A DNA stretch of 64,000 nt from Streptomyces fagopyri (GCF_009498275.1 NZ_CP045643.1:6820001-6884000), one strand, 5' to 3'; shown: positions 7,899-18,576, numbered from the stretch's first letter. Notes: generated by a model not told the origin, from the letters alone. Numbers and translations are program-made.

Positions 7899-8828
7899 TT
7901 ACGTGTCGCACTCCAGCACCGTCCCGCACAGCGTGCAGCGCGCCCGCACCCGGCCCCGTACCGGCACCCTGATCCGCTGGTGGCAGGTCGGACAGGGGAA
8001 GGAGACACGCAGCGGGCCGCGGCCGTCGGGGGTGAACGTGTACGGGACGCCGGGGCGCGGGCCGGGAGCGTGCGGGTCCTGGGCGTGACGCCGGTCCTTC
8101 GCGTAGCGGCGGCGGCCCGCCCAGCCGGCCGCGGTCAGCGGGGGCTGCTGTTCGTCGCCGCGGGCCGTCGCCATGCCCTTCGTGTACGCGGTGTAGGCCT
8201 GCGGGCTGGTGAACCAGACAGAGGGGTCCTCACCGAAGACCAGGGCGCGTTTGGCGAGGACGTAGCCGAACTCCTCGGGGGTGAGATAGCCGAACTTCTG
8301 CAAGGAGGCATCGTCCTCGCGGTAGGCGTCGAGCAGCAGCCAGCCCGCGCCGAGGTAGGTCGCGGCGGTGTCGGTGAGGATCTCGGTGTCGGGGGTGCGG
8401 GGGAAGGAGAGGCCGAGGCGGTGCAGATAGACGTGCATCACCTCGTGGGCGAGCGCGGCGCCGATGTCCCTGCGGTGGACGCGGAAACGGTCGTTGAGCT
8501 CGATGAAGTACTCGGGGCCCGCCGCGAGTTCGACGTTCGCCGCGTGGGTCATCTCGCGGAAGGAGATGATCATCCGGGCGTCCGGCAGACGGTAGTGGCG
8601 CACCAGTTCGCGGGCCACCCGCTGCGCGCCCAGGTACAGGTCGTCGCCGTCGGCGAAGGCCACGTCGGCGGGGGCCACGCTGGCCGCGAAGGTGTGCACG
8701 GTGTCGTACGAGAGCCGCCTGTAGAGCGCGGTGATCGAGGCCCGCACCATGTCCAGGTGCGGGTAGCCGTGTTCGACGGGCCCGCCGTTCGCCACGTCCG
8801 CACCCCCTGAAGACGCCGGCATCCGCAC
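7899..8828 (-). CDS. Putative zinc metallopeptidase-like protein with C-terminal zinc ribbon
   Basis: A 309-residue protein with no signal peptide. The HEVMH motif (H128-E129-x-x-H132) inside GAALAHEVMHVYLHRLGL is the HExxH signature of zinc peptidases, followed by TEILTDTAATYLGAGWL as a possible third-ligand region. The C-terminus carries CPTCHQRIRVP and ARCTLCGTVLEC, a CxxC...CxxC zinc ribbon (about residues 277-307). I do not recognise a named family. A peptidase role is inferred only from the motif. It sits alone on the minus strand, divergent from the trypsin gene. Confidence 0.6.
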   Translation of the reverse strand: MRMPASSGGADVANGGPVEHGYPHLDMVRASITALYRRLSYDTVHTFAASVAPADVAFADGDDLYLGAQRVARELVRHYRLPDARMIISFREMTHAANVELAAGPEYFIELNDRFRVHRRDIGAALAHEVMHVYLHRLGLSFPRTPDTEILTDTAATYLGAGWLLLDAYREDDASLQKFGYLTPEEFGYVLAKRALVFGEDPSVWFTSPQAYTAYTKGMATARGDEQQPPLTAAGWAGRRRYAKDRRHAQDPHAPGPRPGVPYTFTPDGRGPLRVSFPCPTCHQRIRVPVRGRVRARCTLCGTVLECDT

Positions 8829-8956
8829 TCCACTCTAAGCCGGGTTCCACCGAGTGGCCGGACGAGTGCGCGCGGTCGCGGACGGCGCGACGGCGTGCGC
8901 CGGGGAGCGGCTGGCCGAAAAGCGGTTCTTGCCGGGGCACCCGGGCGTCTCAATAA

Positions 8957-9889
<933 letters not shown>

Positions 9890-9911
9890 CGGCCCGGTCG
9901 CCGTCATGACA

Positions 9912-9952
9912 CGGAGCGGGCGCCCGTGACCGGATCACGGACGCCCGCTCCG
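9912..9952. terminator. Bidirectional terminator between sprT and the beta-galactosidase gene
   Basis: CGGAGCGGGCG at 9912 and its complement at 9942-9952 flank a second paired segment, CCGTGA/TCACGG, with loop CCGGA. The hairpin lies between two convergent genes. Confidence 0.75.
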
Positions 9953-9981
9953 CACTCGCGGACGCCCGCCCCCCACACGGT

Positions 9982-11838
9982 CTAACTCCGGCTCCCCGCG
10001 ACCGGGTCGGCATCGGGCGCCCCCGCCGGAACCGGCCCGCGCAGAACCGGCGGCATCGGGCGGACCGACCCCGCGCCCGACCCGGCCGGCCTCCCGCCCG
10101 CCCCCTCGTCCGACTCGACCGGCTCCCCGTCCGGTCCCTGGAACTCCAGGACCCACACCTCGTTGACCCCCTCGCGCAGCACCGGCCCCGGCACGTACAG
10201 CGACCGCTGCGGGCCCACCGACCAGTAGCGGCCGAGATTGAACCCGTTGATCCACACGAACCCCCGCGTCCAGCCGGGAAGATCGAGAAAGGCGTCCCCC
10301 GTACCGCGCACCTCCACCGTGCCGCGGTACAGACCACGGGCGCCCTGCCCGGGCACCCCCGTGAACGGCACCGCGCCCACGCCCCCGTCGAACGCGTCGA
10401 GACGCAGCCCCCGGGCCCGCACCCCGTGCAGATACTGCCGCTCGTGCAGCACACCCCCGGTGATGCCCTTCGGCTCGCCCGAACGCGGCCCGTAGTTGAC
10501 CCGGCCCAGCGACTCCACCCACATCTCCACCCGCGCGCCCCCCGCGACGGGCTCCCCGAGCCGCGGCTCGTCCTCGGTCAGCACCCCGGACGCCACTCCG
10601 TCGACGTACACCACCGCCAGATCCCGCAGCCCGCGCAGCAGCAGCGGATACCGGCCCCGCGGCCCCGGCACGGTCACCTCGTACCGCACCAGGCCCCGGT
10701 CCACGTCCAGTTCCTCGAAGGTCGGCGGCACGGCGTACTCCTCCTCCGGACCGCCCAGCGCCTCCAGCACGGCGTGAGGCGAAGCCCACTCCCGCAGATC
10801 CACCACCGCGGACGCGCCCAGCGGCGCCGGGACCGGCGGCACATCCGGCAGCGGCCCTTGCGCGTACCCGGCCAGGACCTCCCGGAAGCGCCAGAACTTC
10901 TCCGTCGGCCGCCCGAGTTCGTCGAGGGGAGCGTCGTAGTCGTACGACGTGACATCCGGCTCCAGCGTGCCCTCGTGGAGCGCTCCACCACCCCGGTTCG
11001 CCCCCGCCCAGCCCGCGAAGTTCGTTCCCCCGTGCGCCATGTACAGATTGACCGACGCCCCGCACTCCAGGATCTCGCGCAGCGCGTCCGCCGCGTCCCC
11101 CGGATCCCGTACGACGTGCTCACCACCCCAGTGGTCGAACCAGCCGCACCAGAACTCCATGCACATCAACGGGCCTTCGGGCCGGTGCCGGCGCAACACC
11201 TCGAACGCCTCACGCGCGCGGGAGCCGAAATTGACCGTCGCGAGGACACCGGGGACCGAGCCGCCACCGAGCATGTGGTCCTCGGGACCGTCCGACGTGA
11301 ACAGCGGGACGCTCACCCCCTCGGCACGCAGCACATCGGCCAGACGCCGCAGATACACCCGGTCCGACCCGTAACTGCCGTACTCGTTCTCGACCTGCAC
11401 CATCAGCACGGGACCGCCCCGGTCGATCTGCCGGGGCACGATCTCACCCATCAGGCGACGGAACCAGCGCTCCACCTCCCGCAGAAACTCCCCGTCCCGG
11501 GTCCGCGCCCGCCCCGGCAGCCAGTGCGGCAGCCCACCGTTCTCCCACTCCGCGCAGATGTAGGGACCGGGCCGCACGATCGCCCACAGCCCCGCCTCCC
11601 GCGCCGCGTCCAGGAACCGGCCCAGCGCCCGCACATCACGGAACACGCCGGGCCGAGGCTCGTGCAGGTTCCACGGGACGTACGTCTCCACGCAGTTGAG
11701 CCCCATCGCCCGCAACATCCCCAGCCGGTGCCCCCACTGCTCCTCACGCACCCGGAAGTAGTGCAGCGCACCCGACAGCAGCCGCACCGGCCGCCCGTCC
11801 AGCAGAAAATCCGTGTCCCCCACCGTGAACTCGCCCAT
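9982..11838 (-). CDS. GH35 beta-galactosidase
   Basis: A 618-residue glycoside hydrolase family 35 enzyme that removes terminal beta-linked galactose. N-terminal TIM barrel: FLLDGRPVRLLSGALHYFRV, LNCVETYVPWNLHEP and VRPGPYICAEWENGGLP. The acid/base Glu152 is in VQVENEYGSYG, and the nucleophile Glu228 is in LMCMEFWCGWFDHWG. Two C-terminal beta domains (about 380-580) contain the galactose-binding jelly-roll pattern WTRGFVWINGFNLGRYW. There is no signal peptide, so it is cytoplasmic and probably acts on imported oligosaccharides. The last about 45 residues are low-complexity Pro/Gly. Divergent from an AraC regulator 102 bp away, which probably controls it. Confidence 0.93.
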   Translation of the reverse strand: MGEFTVGDTDFLLDGRPVRLLSGALHYFRVREEQWGHRLGMLRAMGLNCVETYVPWNLHEPRPGVFRDVRALGRFLDAAREAGLWAIVRPGPYICAEWENGGLPHWLPGRARTRDGEFLREVERWFRRLMGEIVPRQIDRGGPVLMVQVENEYGSYGSDRVYLRRLADVLRAEGVSVPLFTSDGPEDHMLGGGSVPGVLATVNFGSRAREAFEVLRRHRPEGPLMCMEFWCGWFDHWGGEHVVRDPGDAADALREILECGASVNLYMAHGGTNFAGWAGANRGGGALHEGTLEPDVTSYDYDAPLDELGRPTEKFWRFREVLAGYAQGPLPDVPPVPAPLGASAVVDLREWASPHAVLEALGGPEEEYAVPPTFEELDVDRGLVRYEVTVPGPRGRYPLLLRGLRDLAVVYVDGVASGVLTEDEPRLGEPVAGGARVEMWVESLGRVNYGPRSGEPKGITGGVLHERQYLHGVRARGLRLDAFDGGVGAVPFTGVPGQGARGLYRGTVEVRGTGDAFLDLPGWTRGFVWINGFNLGRYWSVGPQRSLYVPGPVLREGVNEVWVLEFQGPDGEPVESDEGAGGRPAGSGAGSVRPMPPVLRGPVPAGAPDADPVAGSRS

Positions 11839-11940
11839 GGGCCCACCCTCACCCCCTGGCGGCGACCACGTCCATGGACAAAGATCACCTCTGGTTGGAC
11901 CGAAGAACGACACCGGCCGCACCGGCGGGAGGCACAGCGG

Positions 11941-12825
11941 ATGCACCACACCTGGATGCGGTACCTCACCCCCGCCCCCGTCCACCACCGGCTCGGCCTC
12001 ACCTGCCTCGGCGTCGGTCTCCAGCACGGCGAACTGCCCCCTGTCGGGCCACGCACCCTCGACCACCACGTCGCCGTCGTCGTCAGCGCGGGCGGCGGCT
12101 GGCTCCAGGACCCCGACGGACACCGCCACATCGTCACCGCCCCCGCCCTGCTCTGGCTCACCCCCGGCGTACCCCACCACTACGGACCCGACCCCAGCTG
12201 GGACGAGTGCTTCGTCGACTTCACCGGCCCCGCGACCACCGCCTACACCGAACTCGGCTACATCGAACCGGACCGCCCCGTCGTCCCCCTCTCCGACACG
12301 GCCGCGGCCCGCGCCACCGTCACCCGCATCGCCCGCGCCGCCCGCCGTGACAACCCCCTCCTGGAGGTCGAGACCGGCGCCGCCGTCCACGAACTCCTCG
12401 TCGCACTGCGCCGCGCCCGCGCCGACCTCGCCCCCGACGGCGACCCCGTACTCCACGCCCTCGCCCGGGACGCCTTCCAGCCTCTGTCCGTCGCCGAACA
12501 CGCGGCCCGGCACGGCATGACCCCCGCCGAACTGCGCGGTGCCGTCCGCCGCGCCGCCGGCCGCGGCCCCAAGGACTACCTCCTCACGATCCGCCTCGGC
12601 CGCGCCAAGGAACTCCTCGCCGCCACCGAACTCCCCGTCGCCGCCGTGGCCCGACGCGTCGGCTACGACGACCCCGCCTACTTCTCCCGACTGTTCACCC
12701 GCCGTGTCGGCGTCGCTCCCGTCCGCTTCCGCGCACAACAGGGCCGCACCCCGCCCGGCGCCCGCGACGACAGCGCCCCCGACCCCCACGATCCGCCCAC
12801 GACCGACCACCCGCACGCCACGTAG
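11941..12825 (+). CDS. AraC-family transcriptional regulator
   Basis: A 294-residue regulator. The N-terminal cupin-like sensor (about 1-150, including HHVAVVVSAGGGWLQDPDG and TPGVPHHYGPD) suggests sugar sensing. The C-terminal AraC double helix-turn-helix spans about 175-270, with PLSVAEHAARHGMTPAELRGAVRRAAGRGPKDYLLTIRLGRAKELLAATELPVAAVARRVGYDDPAYFSRLFTRRVGVAPVRFR. The start ATG at 11941 has GGGAGG seven to eight bases upstream. Divergent to the GH35 gene and likely its activator. The stop codon is embedded in the -10 box of the next gene. Confidence 0.87.
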   Translation: MHHTWMRYLTPAPVHHRLGLTCLGVGLQHGELPPVGPRTLDHHVAVVVSAGGGWLQDPDGHRHIVTAPALLWLTPGVPHHYGPDPSWDECFVDFTGPATTAYTELGYIEPDRPVVPLSDTAAARATVTRIARAARRDNPLLEVETGAAVHELLVALRRARADLAPDGDPVLHALARDAFQPLSVAEHAARHGMTPAELRGAVRRAAGRGPKDYLLTIRLGRAKELLAATELPVAAVARRVGYDDPAYFSRLFTRRVGVAPVRFRAQQGRTPPGARDDSAPDPHDPPTTDHPHAT

Positions 12826-12828
12826 GCT
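12823..12828 (+). promoter_or_regulatory. -10 element of a leaderless promoter for chorismate mutase
   Basis: TAGGCT starts on the TAG stop codon of the AraC gene and lies eight bases before the chorismate mutase ATG, with no Shine-Dalgarno between them. That spacing fits transcription starting at or next to the ATG. No clear -35 was seen. Confidence 0.5.
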
Positions 12829-12836
12829 GGTCGACC

Positions 12837-13316
12837 ATGACCACCAGCAACACCGGCGACGCGACCGACGACAGCGGCGACACGACCGACCGCACCGGCC
12901 ACGCGACCGACGACACCGGGAACGCGAACGCGACGAGCGGATCCGGTAACGCGACGAGCGACACCGGGAACGCGACCGGCACCACCGCGACCGAGGCCGA
13001 CGCGGCGGTGCGCGCCGAACTCGCCCGGCTGCGCGACAGCATCGACAACATCGACGCCGCCGTCGTCCACATGCTCGCCGAACGCTTCAAATGCACCCAG
13101 CAGGTCGGTCACCTCAAAGCAGCCCACCAGCTGCCGCCCGCCGACCCCTCCCGCGAGGCCCAGCAGATCGCCCGGCTGCGCCGGCTCGCCGAGAACGCCA
13201 AGCTGGATCCGGCCTTCGCGGAAAAGTTGCTGAATTTCATCATCGCCGAGGTCATCCGCCACCACGAGAGCATCGCGGACGGCGCGGGACAGGCCACCGG
13301 GGCCACGGGGGAGTGA
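12837..13316 (+). CDS. Chorismate mutase (AroQ class), with repeat-encoded N-terminal extension
   Basis: A 159-residue protein converting chorismate to prephenate for Phe/Tyr synthesis. Residues about 55-145 form the all-helical AroQ fold: ELARLRDSIDNIDAAVVHMLAERFKCTQQVGHLKAAHQLPPADPSREAQQIARLRRLAENAKLDPAFAEKLLNFIIAEVIRHHE. The Arg in LRDSIDNID, Arg-Phe-Lys in ERFKCTQQVG and the IIAEVIRHH helix match active-site helices of the family. The first about 50 residues are an Asp/Thr/Asn/Gly-rich tract (DDSGDTTDRTGHATDDTGNAN) made by imperfect short DNA repeats, unlike compact AroQ enzymes of about 100 residues. Probably leaderless. Confidence 0.85.
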   Translation: MTTSNTGDATDDSGDTTDRTGHATDDTGNANATSGSGNATSDTGNATGTTATEADAAVRAELARLRDSIDNIDAAVVHMLAERFKCTQQVGHLKAAHQLPPADPSREAQQIARLRRLAENAKLDPAFAEKLLNFIIAEVIRHHESIADGAGQATGATGE

Positions 13317-13441
13317 CACCGGGTGCCCCCAGCGGGCATCCTGCGCGGAGCACTCCCTGTCAGTGTCAGGCCAAGGGCACATGCCGCCCGTCCATGCGCG
13401 CCAGGGACGGCGGGTGCCCGAGCGAGGGGACGTATCGGGCC

Positions 13442-13912
13442 ATGCCGTCGGATGCCAAGATCCTCATCGTCGACGACCACGAGGACACGCTCTACGCGCT
13501 GGAGAACGCCCTGGCCCCACTGGGTCACCTCATGACCCGCGCGACCAGCGGCGACGGCGCCCTCAAGGAAGTCCTGCGCGGGCAGATCGGACTGCTCCTC
13601 CTCGACGTACGCATGCCCGGCGTCAGCGGCCTCGACGTCGTGCGCTACATGCGGCGCCTGGAACAGACCCAGCACATCCCCGTCATCCTGCTCACCGGCT
13701 TCGGCCCGGACACCGAACTGTCCGCCACCGCCTACGCGCTCGGCGTCGCCGACCTCGTCATGAAACCCGTCGACCCCTGGACCCTGCGCACCAAGGTCCG
13801 CTACCTCTACGACACCCACCGCCGCCGCCAGGCCCTCGAACAGGAACTGCGCGAACTGCGCGCCGAGGTCGACGCCGCCAACCGCACCCTCGCACAGGGC
13901 CGCACCCCCTGA
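13442..13912 (+). CDS. Stand-alone receiver-domain protein with C-terminal coiled coil
   Basis: A 156-residue response regulator without an output domain. It has the acidic pocket DDHED (11-15), phosphoacceptor Asp55 in LLLLDVRMPG, Thr in ILLTGFG and Lys108 in LVMKPVDPW. Residues about 122-156 (HRRRQALEQELRELRAEVDAANRTL) form a short coiled coil probably used for dimerisation or partner binding. No histidine kinase gene is adjacent. The start ATG at 13442 gives the normal receiver N-terminus (MPSDAKILIVDDHED). Its partner kinase and output remain unknown. Confidence 0.82.
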   Translation: MPSDAKILIVDDHEDTLYALENALAPLGHLMTRATSGDGALKEVLRGQIGLLLLDVRMPGVSGLDVVRYMRRLEQTQHIPVILLTGFGPDTELSATAYALGVADLVMKPVDPWTLRTKVRYLYDTHRRRQALEQELRELRAEVDAANRTLAQGRTP

Positions 13913-13982
13913 CCGGACCAGACAAAAGCCGCATGACGGGCCACCCCTGTGCCCTGCCGGGGCCATCAGGCAGCATGTCCCC

Positions 13983-16484
13983 ATGTCCGTACTGACGCGC
14001 GACGAAGCGCAGACCCGTGCCAAGCTCCTCGACGTCCACCACTACGGGATCGAACTCGACCTGACCGGCGGGGACGAGACCTTCGCATCCCGGACCGTCA
14101 TCCGGTTCACCGCCCGCGCCGACGCGGACACCTTCGTCGAGCTGAAGCCCGCCGAGCTGCGCTCCGTCACCCTCGACGGGCAGCCCCTCGACCCCGAAAC
14201 CCTCGACGGGAACAGGCTTCCCCTCAAAGGCCTGACCGAGGGCGAGCACGAACTGCGCCTCGACACCGTCATGCACTACTCGCGCACCGGCGAAGGCATG
14301 CACCGCTTCACCGACCCCACCGACGGCGAGACCTACCTCTACACCCAGCTGTTCATGGAAGACGTCCAGCGCGTCTTCGCCGCCTTCGACCAGCCCGACC
14401 TCAAGGCTGTCTTCGACCTCACCGTCACCGCCCCCGACACCTGGACCGTCCTCTCCAACGGCATCACCGAACACCTCGGAGAAGGCCGCTGGAAGGCCGC
14501 GCCCACCCCACTCATCTCCACCTACCTCGTCGCCGTCGCCGCGGGGCCCTGGCACTCCGTGCGCACCGAGCACCGCGGCCTCCCCTTCGGCATCCACTGC
14601 CGCCGCTCGCTCGCCCCCTACCTGGACACCGACGCCGACGAGATCCTCGACGTCACCCGCGCCTGCTTCGACCGCTACCACGAGAAGTTCGACGAGCCCT
14701 ACCCCTTCGACTCCTACGACCAGGCGTTCGTCCCCGAATTCAACGCCGGCGCCATGGAGAACCCCGGCCTCGTCACCTTCCGCGACGAGTTCGTCTACCG
14801 CTCCGCCGTCACCGACACCGAGCGCCAGACCCGCGCCATGGTCATCGCCCACGAAATGGCCCACATGTGGTTCGGCGACCTCGTCACCCTGCGCTGGTGG
14901 GACGACATCTGGCTCAACGAGTCCTTCGCCGAGTACATGGGCTACCAGACCCTCACCGAAGCCACCCGCTTCACCGACACCTGGACCGAGTTCGGCGTCA
15001 CCCGCAAACCCTGGGGCTACGACGCCGACCAGCGCCCCTCCACCCACCCCGTCGCCCCCGACCCGGACGCCGTCCCCGACACCGCGTCCGCCATGCTCAA
15101 CTTCGACGGCATCTCCTACGCCAAGGGCGCCTCCGCCCTGCGCCAACTCGTCACCTGGCTCGGCGAGAAGGACTTCCTGGCCGGCATCAACACCCACTTC
15201 GCCCGCCACAAGTTCGCCAACGCCACCCTCGCCGACTTCATCGACTCCCTCGCCGCCACCACCGAACGCGACGTCCACGCCTGGGCCGCCTCCTGGCTGC
15301 GCACCACCGGCGTCGACACCCTGCGCCCCACACTCACCGAGACCCAGGGCACCTGGCACCTCACCGTCGAACACCACGGCAGCCGCCCCCACCGCATCGC
15401 CGTCAGCGCCTACGACACCGTCCCGGGCGAGGACCGACGACTGCTCCCACGGGCCCGCTTCGAGACCGACGTACCACAGAACGACCCCGTCGAACTCGGC
15501 CCCGGCCGCCGCCCCGCCCTGCTCCTCCTCAACGACGGCGACCTCACCTACGCCAAGATCCGCTTCGACACCGACTCCTTCCGGACCGTCCGCGACGCCC
15601 TGTCCGGCCTGCCCGAACCCCTCACCCGCGCCGTCGTCTGGAACGCCCTGCGCGACGCCGTCCGCGACGGCGAACTGCCCCCCATGGCCTACATCGACGC
15701 CGCCCGCACCCACCTCCCGCACGAGACCGACCTCGCCCTCGTCCAGGGCGTCCTGACGTTCGCCGCCACCCAGGTCGCCGACCTCCTCCTGCCCGCCGAG
15801 GACCGCCCGACCGCCCTCGCCACCCTCACCGACCTCTGCCGCGACCTCCTGCGCCGCACCGAGGACGGCGACAACCCGGGCCTGCGCCTCACCGCCGTAC
15901 GCCACTTCATCGACGTCGCCGCCCACCCCGACACCATCAGCGCCTGGTTCTCCGAGGGCACCGTCCCCGGCGGCCCCGAACTCGACCCCGAACTGCGCTG
16001 GCGCGTCCTCGGCCGCCTCGCCGTCCTCGGCGCCATCGACGACGCCGTCATCGAGGCCGAACTCGTCCAGGACCCCAGCGCCACCGGCCAGGAAGGCGCC
16101 GCCCGCTGCCGCGCCGCGCTGCCCGACCCCGAGGCCAAACGACGCGCCTGGGAGGAGATGTTCGCCTCCGACCACCTCTCCAACTACCTGTTCACCGCGA
16201 CCGCCCAGGGCTTCTGGCAACCCGAACAGGCCGACCTCGTACGGGAGTACGTCGAGCGCTACTGGGCCGACGCCGTGGCCCTCGCCGCCCGCCGAGGCCC
16301 CGCCATCGCCGACGCCGCCGGCCGCTACGCGTTCCCCGGCCACGCCGTCAGCGCGGAGACCCTCACCCTCGGCGAGACCTGCCTGCGCGACGCCGACCCC
16401 ATCCCCGCGCTGCGCCGCAAGCTCGTCGACCAACTCGACGACCTGGCAAGGGCGCTGAAGGTACGGGAAGCGAGCCGCAACTAG
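13983..16484 (+). CDS. pepN: Aminopeptidase N (M1 family)
   Basis: An 833-residue M1 zinc aminopeptidase. The substrate N-terminus-binding motif GAMEN is at about 256-260, and the zinc site is H290-E-M-A-H294 followed about 19 residues later by the third ligand Glu in WLNESFAEYMGY. Tyr in ISYAKGASALRQL is the transition-state-stabilising region. The C-terminal ERAP1-like helical domain (about 500-830) is complete. It removes N-terminal residues from peptides in the cytoplasm. The start MSVLTRDEAQTRA matches Streptomyces PepN, and the length is normal. Confidence 0.95.
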   Translation: MSVLTRDEAQTRAKLLDVHHYGIELDLTGGDETFASRTVIRFTARADADTFVELKPAELRSVTLDGQPLDPETLDGNRLPLKGLTEGEHELRLDTVMHYSRTGEGMHRFTDPTDGETYLYTQLFMEDVQRVFAAFDQPDLKAVFDLTVTAPDTWTVLSNGITEHLGEGRWKAAPTPLISTYLVAVAAGPWHSVRTEHRGLPFGIHCRRSLAPYLDTDADEILDVTRACFDRYHEKFDEPYPFDSYDQAFVPEFNAGAMENPGLVTFRDEFVYRSAVTDTERQTRAMVIAHEMAHMWFGDLVTLRWWDDIWLNESFAEYMGYQTLTEATRFTDTWTEFGVTRKPWGYDADQRPSTHPVAPDPDAVPDTASAMLNFDGISYAKGASALRQLVTWLGEKDFLAGINTHFARHKFANATLADFIDSLAATTERDVHAWAASWLRTTGVDTLRPTLTETQGTWHLTVEHHGSRPHRIAVSAYDTVPGEDRRLLPRARFETDVPQNDPVELGPGRRPALLLLNDGDLTYAKIRFDTDSFRTVRDALSGLPEPLTRAVVWNALRDAVRDGELPPMAYIDAARTHLPHETDLALVQGVLTFAATQVADLLLPAEDRPTALATLTDLCRDLLRRTEDGDNPGLRLTAVRHFIDVAAHPDTISAWFSEGTVPGGPELDPELRWRVLGRLAVLGAIDDAVIEAELVQDPSATGQEGAARCRAALPDPEAKRRAWEEMFASDHLSNYLFTATAQGFWQPEQADLVREYVERYWADAVALAARRGPAIADAAGRYAFPGHAVSAETLTLGETCLRDADPIPALRRKLVDQLDDLARALKVREASRN

Positions 16485-17190
16485 ATCCGCCGGCACCGGG
16501 GCCCGCTGGGGTCCGGGATCCCATTGAACCCCGAGGCAACGGCCTGGAGGCCAACGGACCTCGGGGTCAACGGGCCTCGGGTCAACGGGCCTCGGGGTCG
16601 AGGGGCCTGGTGGTCAACGGGCCTCGGGGTCAACGGGCCTGGTGGTCAACGGGCCTCGGGGTACGGTCCGAGGTCAACGGGCCCCGAGGCCACCGGTCCT
16701 GAAGGTCAACGGGTAGTGGGGCCGATCGGGCCCGGGGTAAACAGGCCCGGATTCCGTGGACCCGGCTTCGTGGAAGCCCGCTCCGCACGGACCCGGATCC
16801 AGCAGACCGGATTCGATCCGATTCGATCCGGTCCGGGCCGGTCGGGCCGGCCCGGGTCCACCGGGGCCGGCCCGGGACGTGCCAGGACCGGCGGACGGGC
16901 GGACCCGCACCCCCGGACACACGGCGGGCCGATCGCCCCTCCCGTAAAGGGCAGGGACGATCACCCCGTCCCCACCGTCCCCCGTCCCCACCGCCCCGGT
17001 CCCACCCGGCAGGGCACCGCACCGCACCCCACCCGGCTCCCGAACACCCCCCGTCACCTCCGCCCCTTTACTCACCATTCCTCCCCACGGCGGTACCCCC
17101 ATTCGGGTCAGATCGTTGTGCTCTGCGGGCGCGCCGCCCCCATCCCGTACAGGCTTGGACCCCCTGCCGCGCGCCCACCGGAGGACACCC
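16485..17190. repeat. Intergenic region with degenerate 16-bp tandem repeats
   Basis: No gene is supported in this 706-bp gap. Between about 16545 and 16715 a unit close to GGGCCTCGGGGTCAAC recurs about nine times, with variants GGGCCTGGTGGTCAAC and GGGCCTCGGGTCAAC. Around 16750-16870 shorter repeats follow (GATTCGATCC twice, GGTCCGGGCCGGTCGGGCC). The last 150 bp upstream of desA are C-rich. I found no iron box resembling TTAGGTTAGGCTCACCTAA in front of desA. Confidence 0.75.
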
Positions 17191-18576
17191 ATGAGCACGC
17201 CGCCCCTCGCCTCAGGTCCCGAAGGCCCCGGCGCACTGCGGCCACTGCTCGACACCGTGCTCGACGCACTCCGCACCGGCAGCACCGCACGCGGCGGACC
17301 CCTGCCCGCCGGAGGACCCGAGGACGTCGCCCGGCGCCTACGGGACGCGGCCGGCGACATCCTGCCCCGGCACGGCACCGACGACGCCCTGCGCACCCTC
17401 GTCCACGCCCTCGCCGAAGGCTCCGCCGACCCCGCCGATCCCCTCTGCGCCGCCCACCTGCACTGCCCGCCCCTCGCCGTCGCCACCGCCGCCGACCTCG
17501 CCGCCTCCGTCCTCAACCCGTCCCTGGACTCCTGGGACCAGGCACCCGCCGCGTCGGAACTCGAAACCCTCGTCACCACCACTCTCGCCGCGGAGATCTA
17601 CGGAACGACGGACGGAACCCGCACAGCCACCGCCCTCGTCACCACCGGCGGCACCGAATCCAACCAACTCGCCGTACTCCTCGCCCGAGAAGCGCACAGC
17701 GCCGTCCAACTCGTCCACGGCGCCAACGCCCACCACTCACTGCCCCGCGCCGCCTGGCTCCTCGGCCTGCCCGACCCCGTCGTCGTCCCCGCCCCCGCCG
17801 GCACCATGGACCCCGTAGCCCTCGACGAAGCCCTCACCGCGCTCCGAGGCCCCCGCGGCTCCCTCCTCGTCGCCGCCACCGCGGGCACCACCGACGCCGG
17901 ACTCATCGACCCCCTGCCCGACCTCGCCGACGTCTGCGCCACCCACGGCGCCCGCCTCCACATCGACGCCGCCTACGGCGGGGGCCTCCTCTTCAGCGAC
18001 CGCCACCGACCCGCACTCGACGGACTCGACCGCGCCCACACCGTCACCCTCGACCTTCACAAACTCGGCTGGCAGCCCATCGCCGCCGGCCTCCTCGCCG
18101 TACGGGACCCCCACGACCTCACCGCACTGCGACACCAGGCCGACTACCTCAACGCCACCGACGACACCGAAGCCGGACTCCCCGACCTCCTCGACCGCTC
18201 CCTGCGCACCACCCGACGCCCCGACATCCTCAAGATCGCCGTCACCCTCAAAACCCTCGGCCGCGCCGGCCTCGGCGCGCTCGTCGACCACGTCTGCGCC
18301 CGAGCCACCGACCTGGCCGACCTCATCGCCTCCCGCCCCGGCCTCGAACTCCACGCCCCACCCACCCTCAGCACCGTCCTGTTCCGGCCCGCCGGAGCCA
18401 CCGACGAAGCCGTCGCCGCCGTACGTCGCACACTCCTCCACGACGGCCGCGCCGTCCTCGGCCGCGCCCGCCTCGACGACCGCCTCTGGCTCAAAGCCAC
18501 CCTCCTCAACCCCCACACCCGGCCGGACGACCTGGCCGCGCTCCTGAAACTGGTGGAAGGACACACCCCCCGATGA
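17191..18576 (+). CDS. desA: DesA-like PLP-dependent amino-acid decarboxylase (lysine to cadaverine)
   Basis: A 461-residue group II pyridoxal-phosphate decarboxylase. It shows TGGTESNQLA (phosphate contact), HIDAAYGGG with the Asp that binds the pyridine nitrogen, and the Schiff-base lysine Lys291 in TLDLHKLGWQP. In desferrioxamine clusters DesA makes cadaverine. The next gene, in an ATGA overlap, is the N-hydroxylase DesB, which supports the same role here. The start ATG at 17191 has GGAGGA five bases upstream. Unlike the standard desABCD operon, the acyltransferase desC and the synthetase desD do not follow. Confidence 0.85.
   Translation: MSTPPLASGPEGPGALRPLLDTVLDALRTGSTARGGPLPAGGPEDVARRLRDAAGDILPRHGTDDALRTLVHALAEGSADPADPLCAAHLHCPPLAVATAADLAASVLNPSLDSWDQAPAASELETLVTTTLAAEIYGTTDGTRTATALVTTGGTESNQLAVLLAREAHSAVQLVHGANAHHSLPRAAWLLGLPDPVVVPAPAGTMDPVALDEALTALRGPRGSLLVAATAGTTDAGLIDPLPDLADVCATHGARLHIDAAYGGGLLFSDRHRPALDGLDRAHTVTLDLHKLGWQPIAAGLLAVRDPHDLTALRHQADYLNATDDTEAGLPDLLDRSLRTTRRPDILKIAVTLKTLGRAGLGALVDHVCARATDLADLIASRPGLELHAPPTLSTVLFRPAGATDEAVAAVRRTLLHDGRAVLGRARLDDRLWLKATLLNPHTRPDDLAALLKLVEGHTPR

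Noticed and set aside
16485..17190. Long open frames across the 16-bp repeat region
   Set aside because: They are produced by the repeat unit having no stop codon in some frames; there is no start signal or homology.
17041..17190. Iron box (DmdR1 site) in front of desA
   Set aside because: Expected for a desferrioxamine operon, but no sequence close to TTAGGTTAGGCTCACCTAA was found on either strand.
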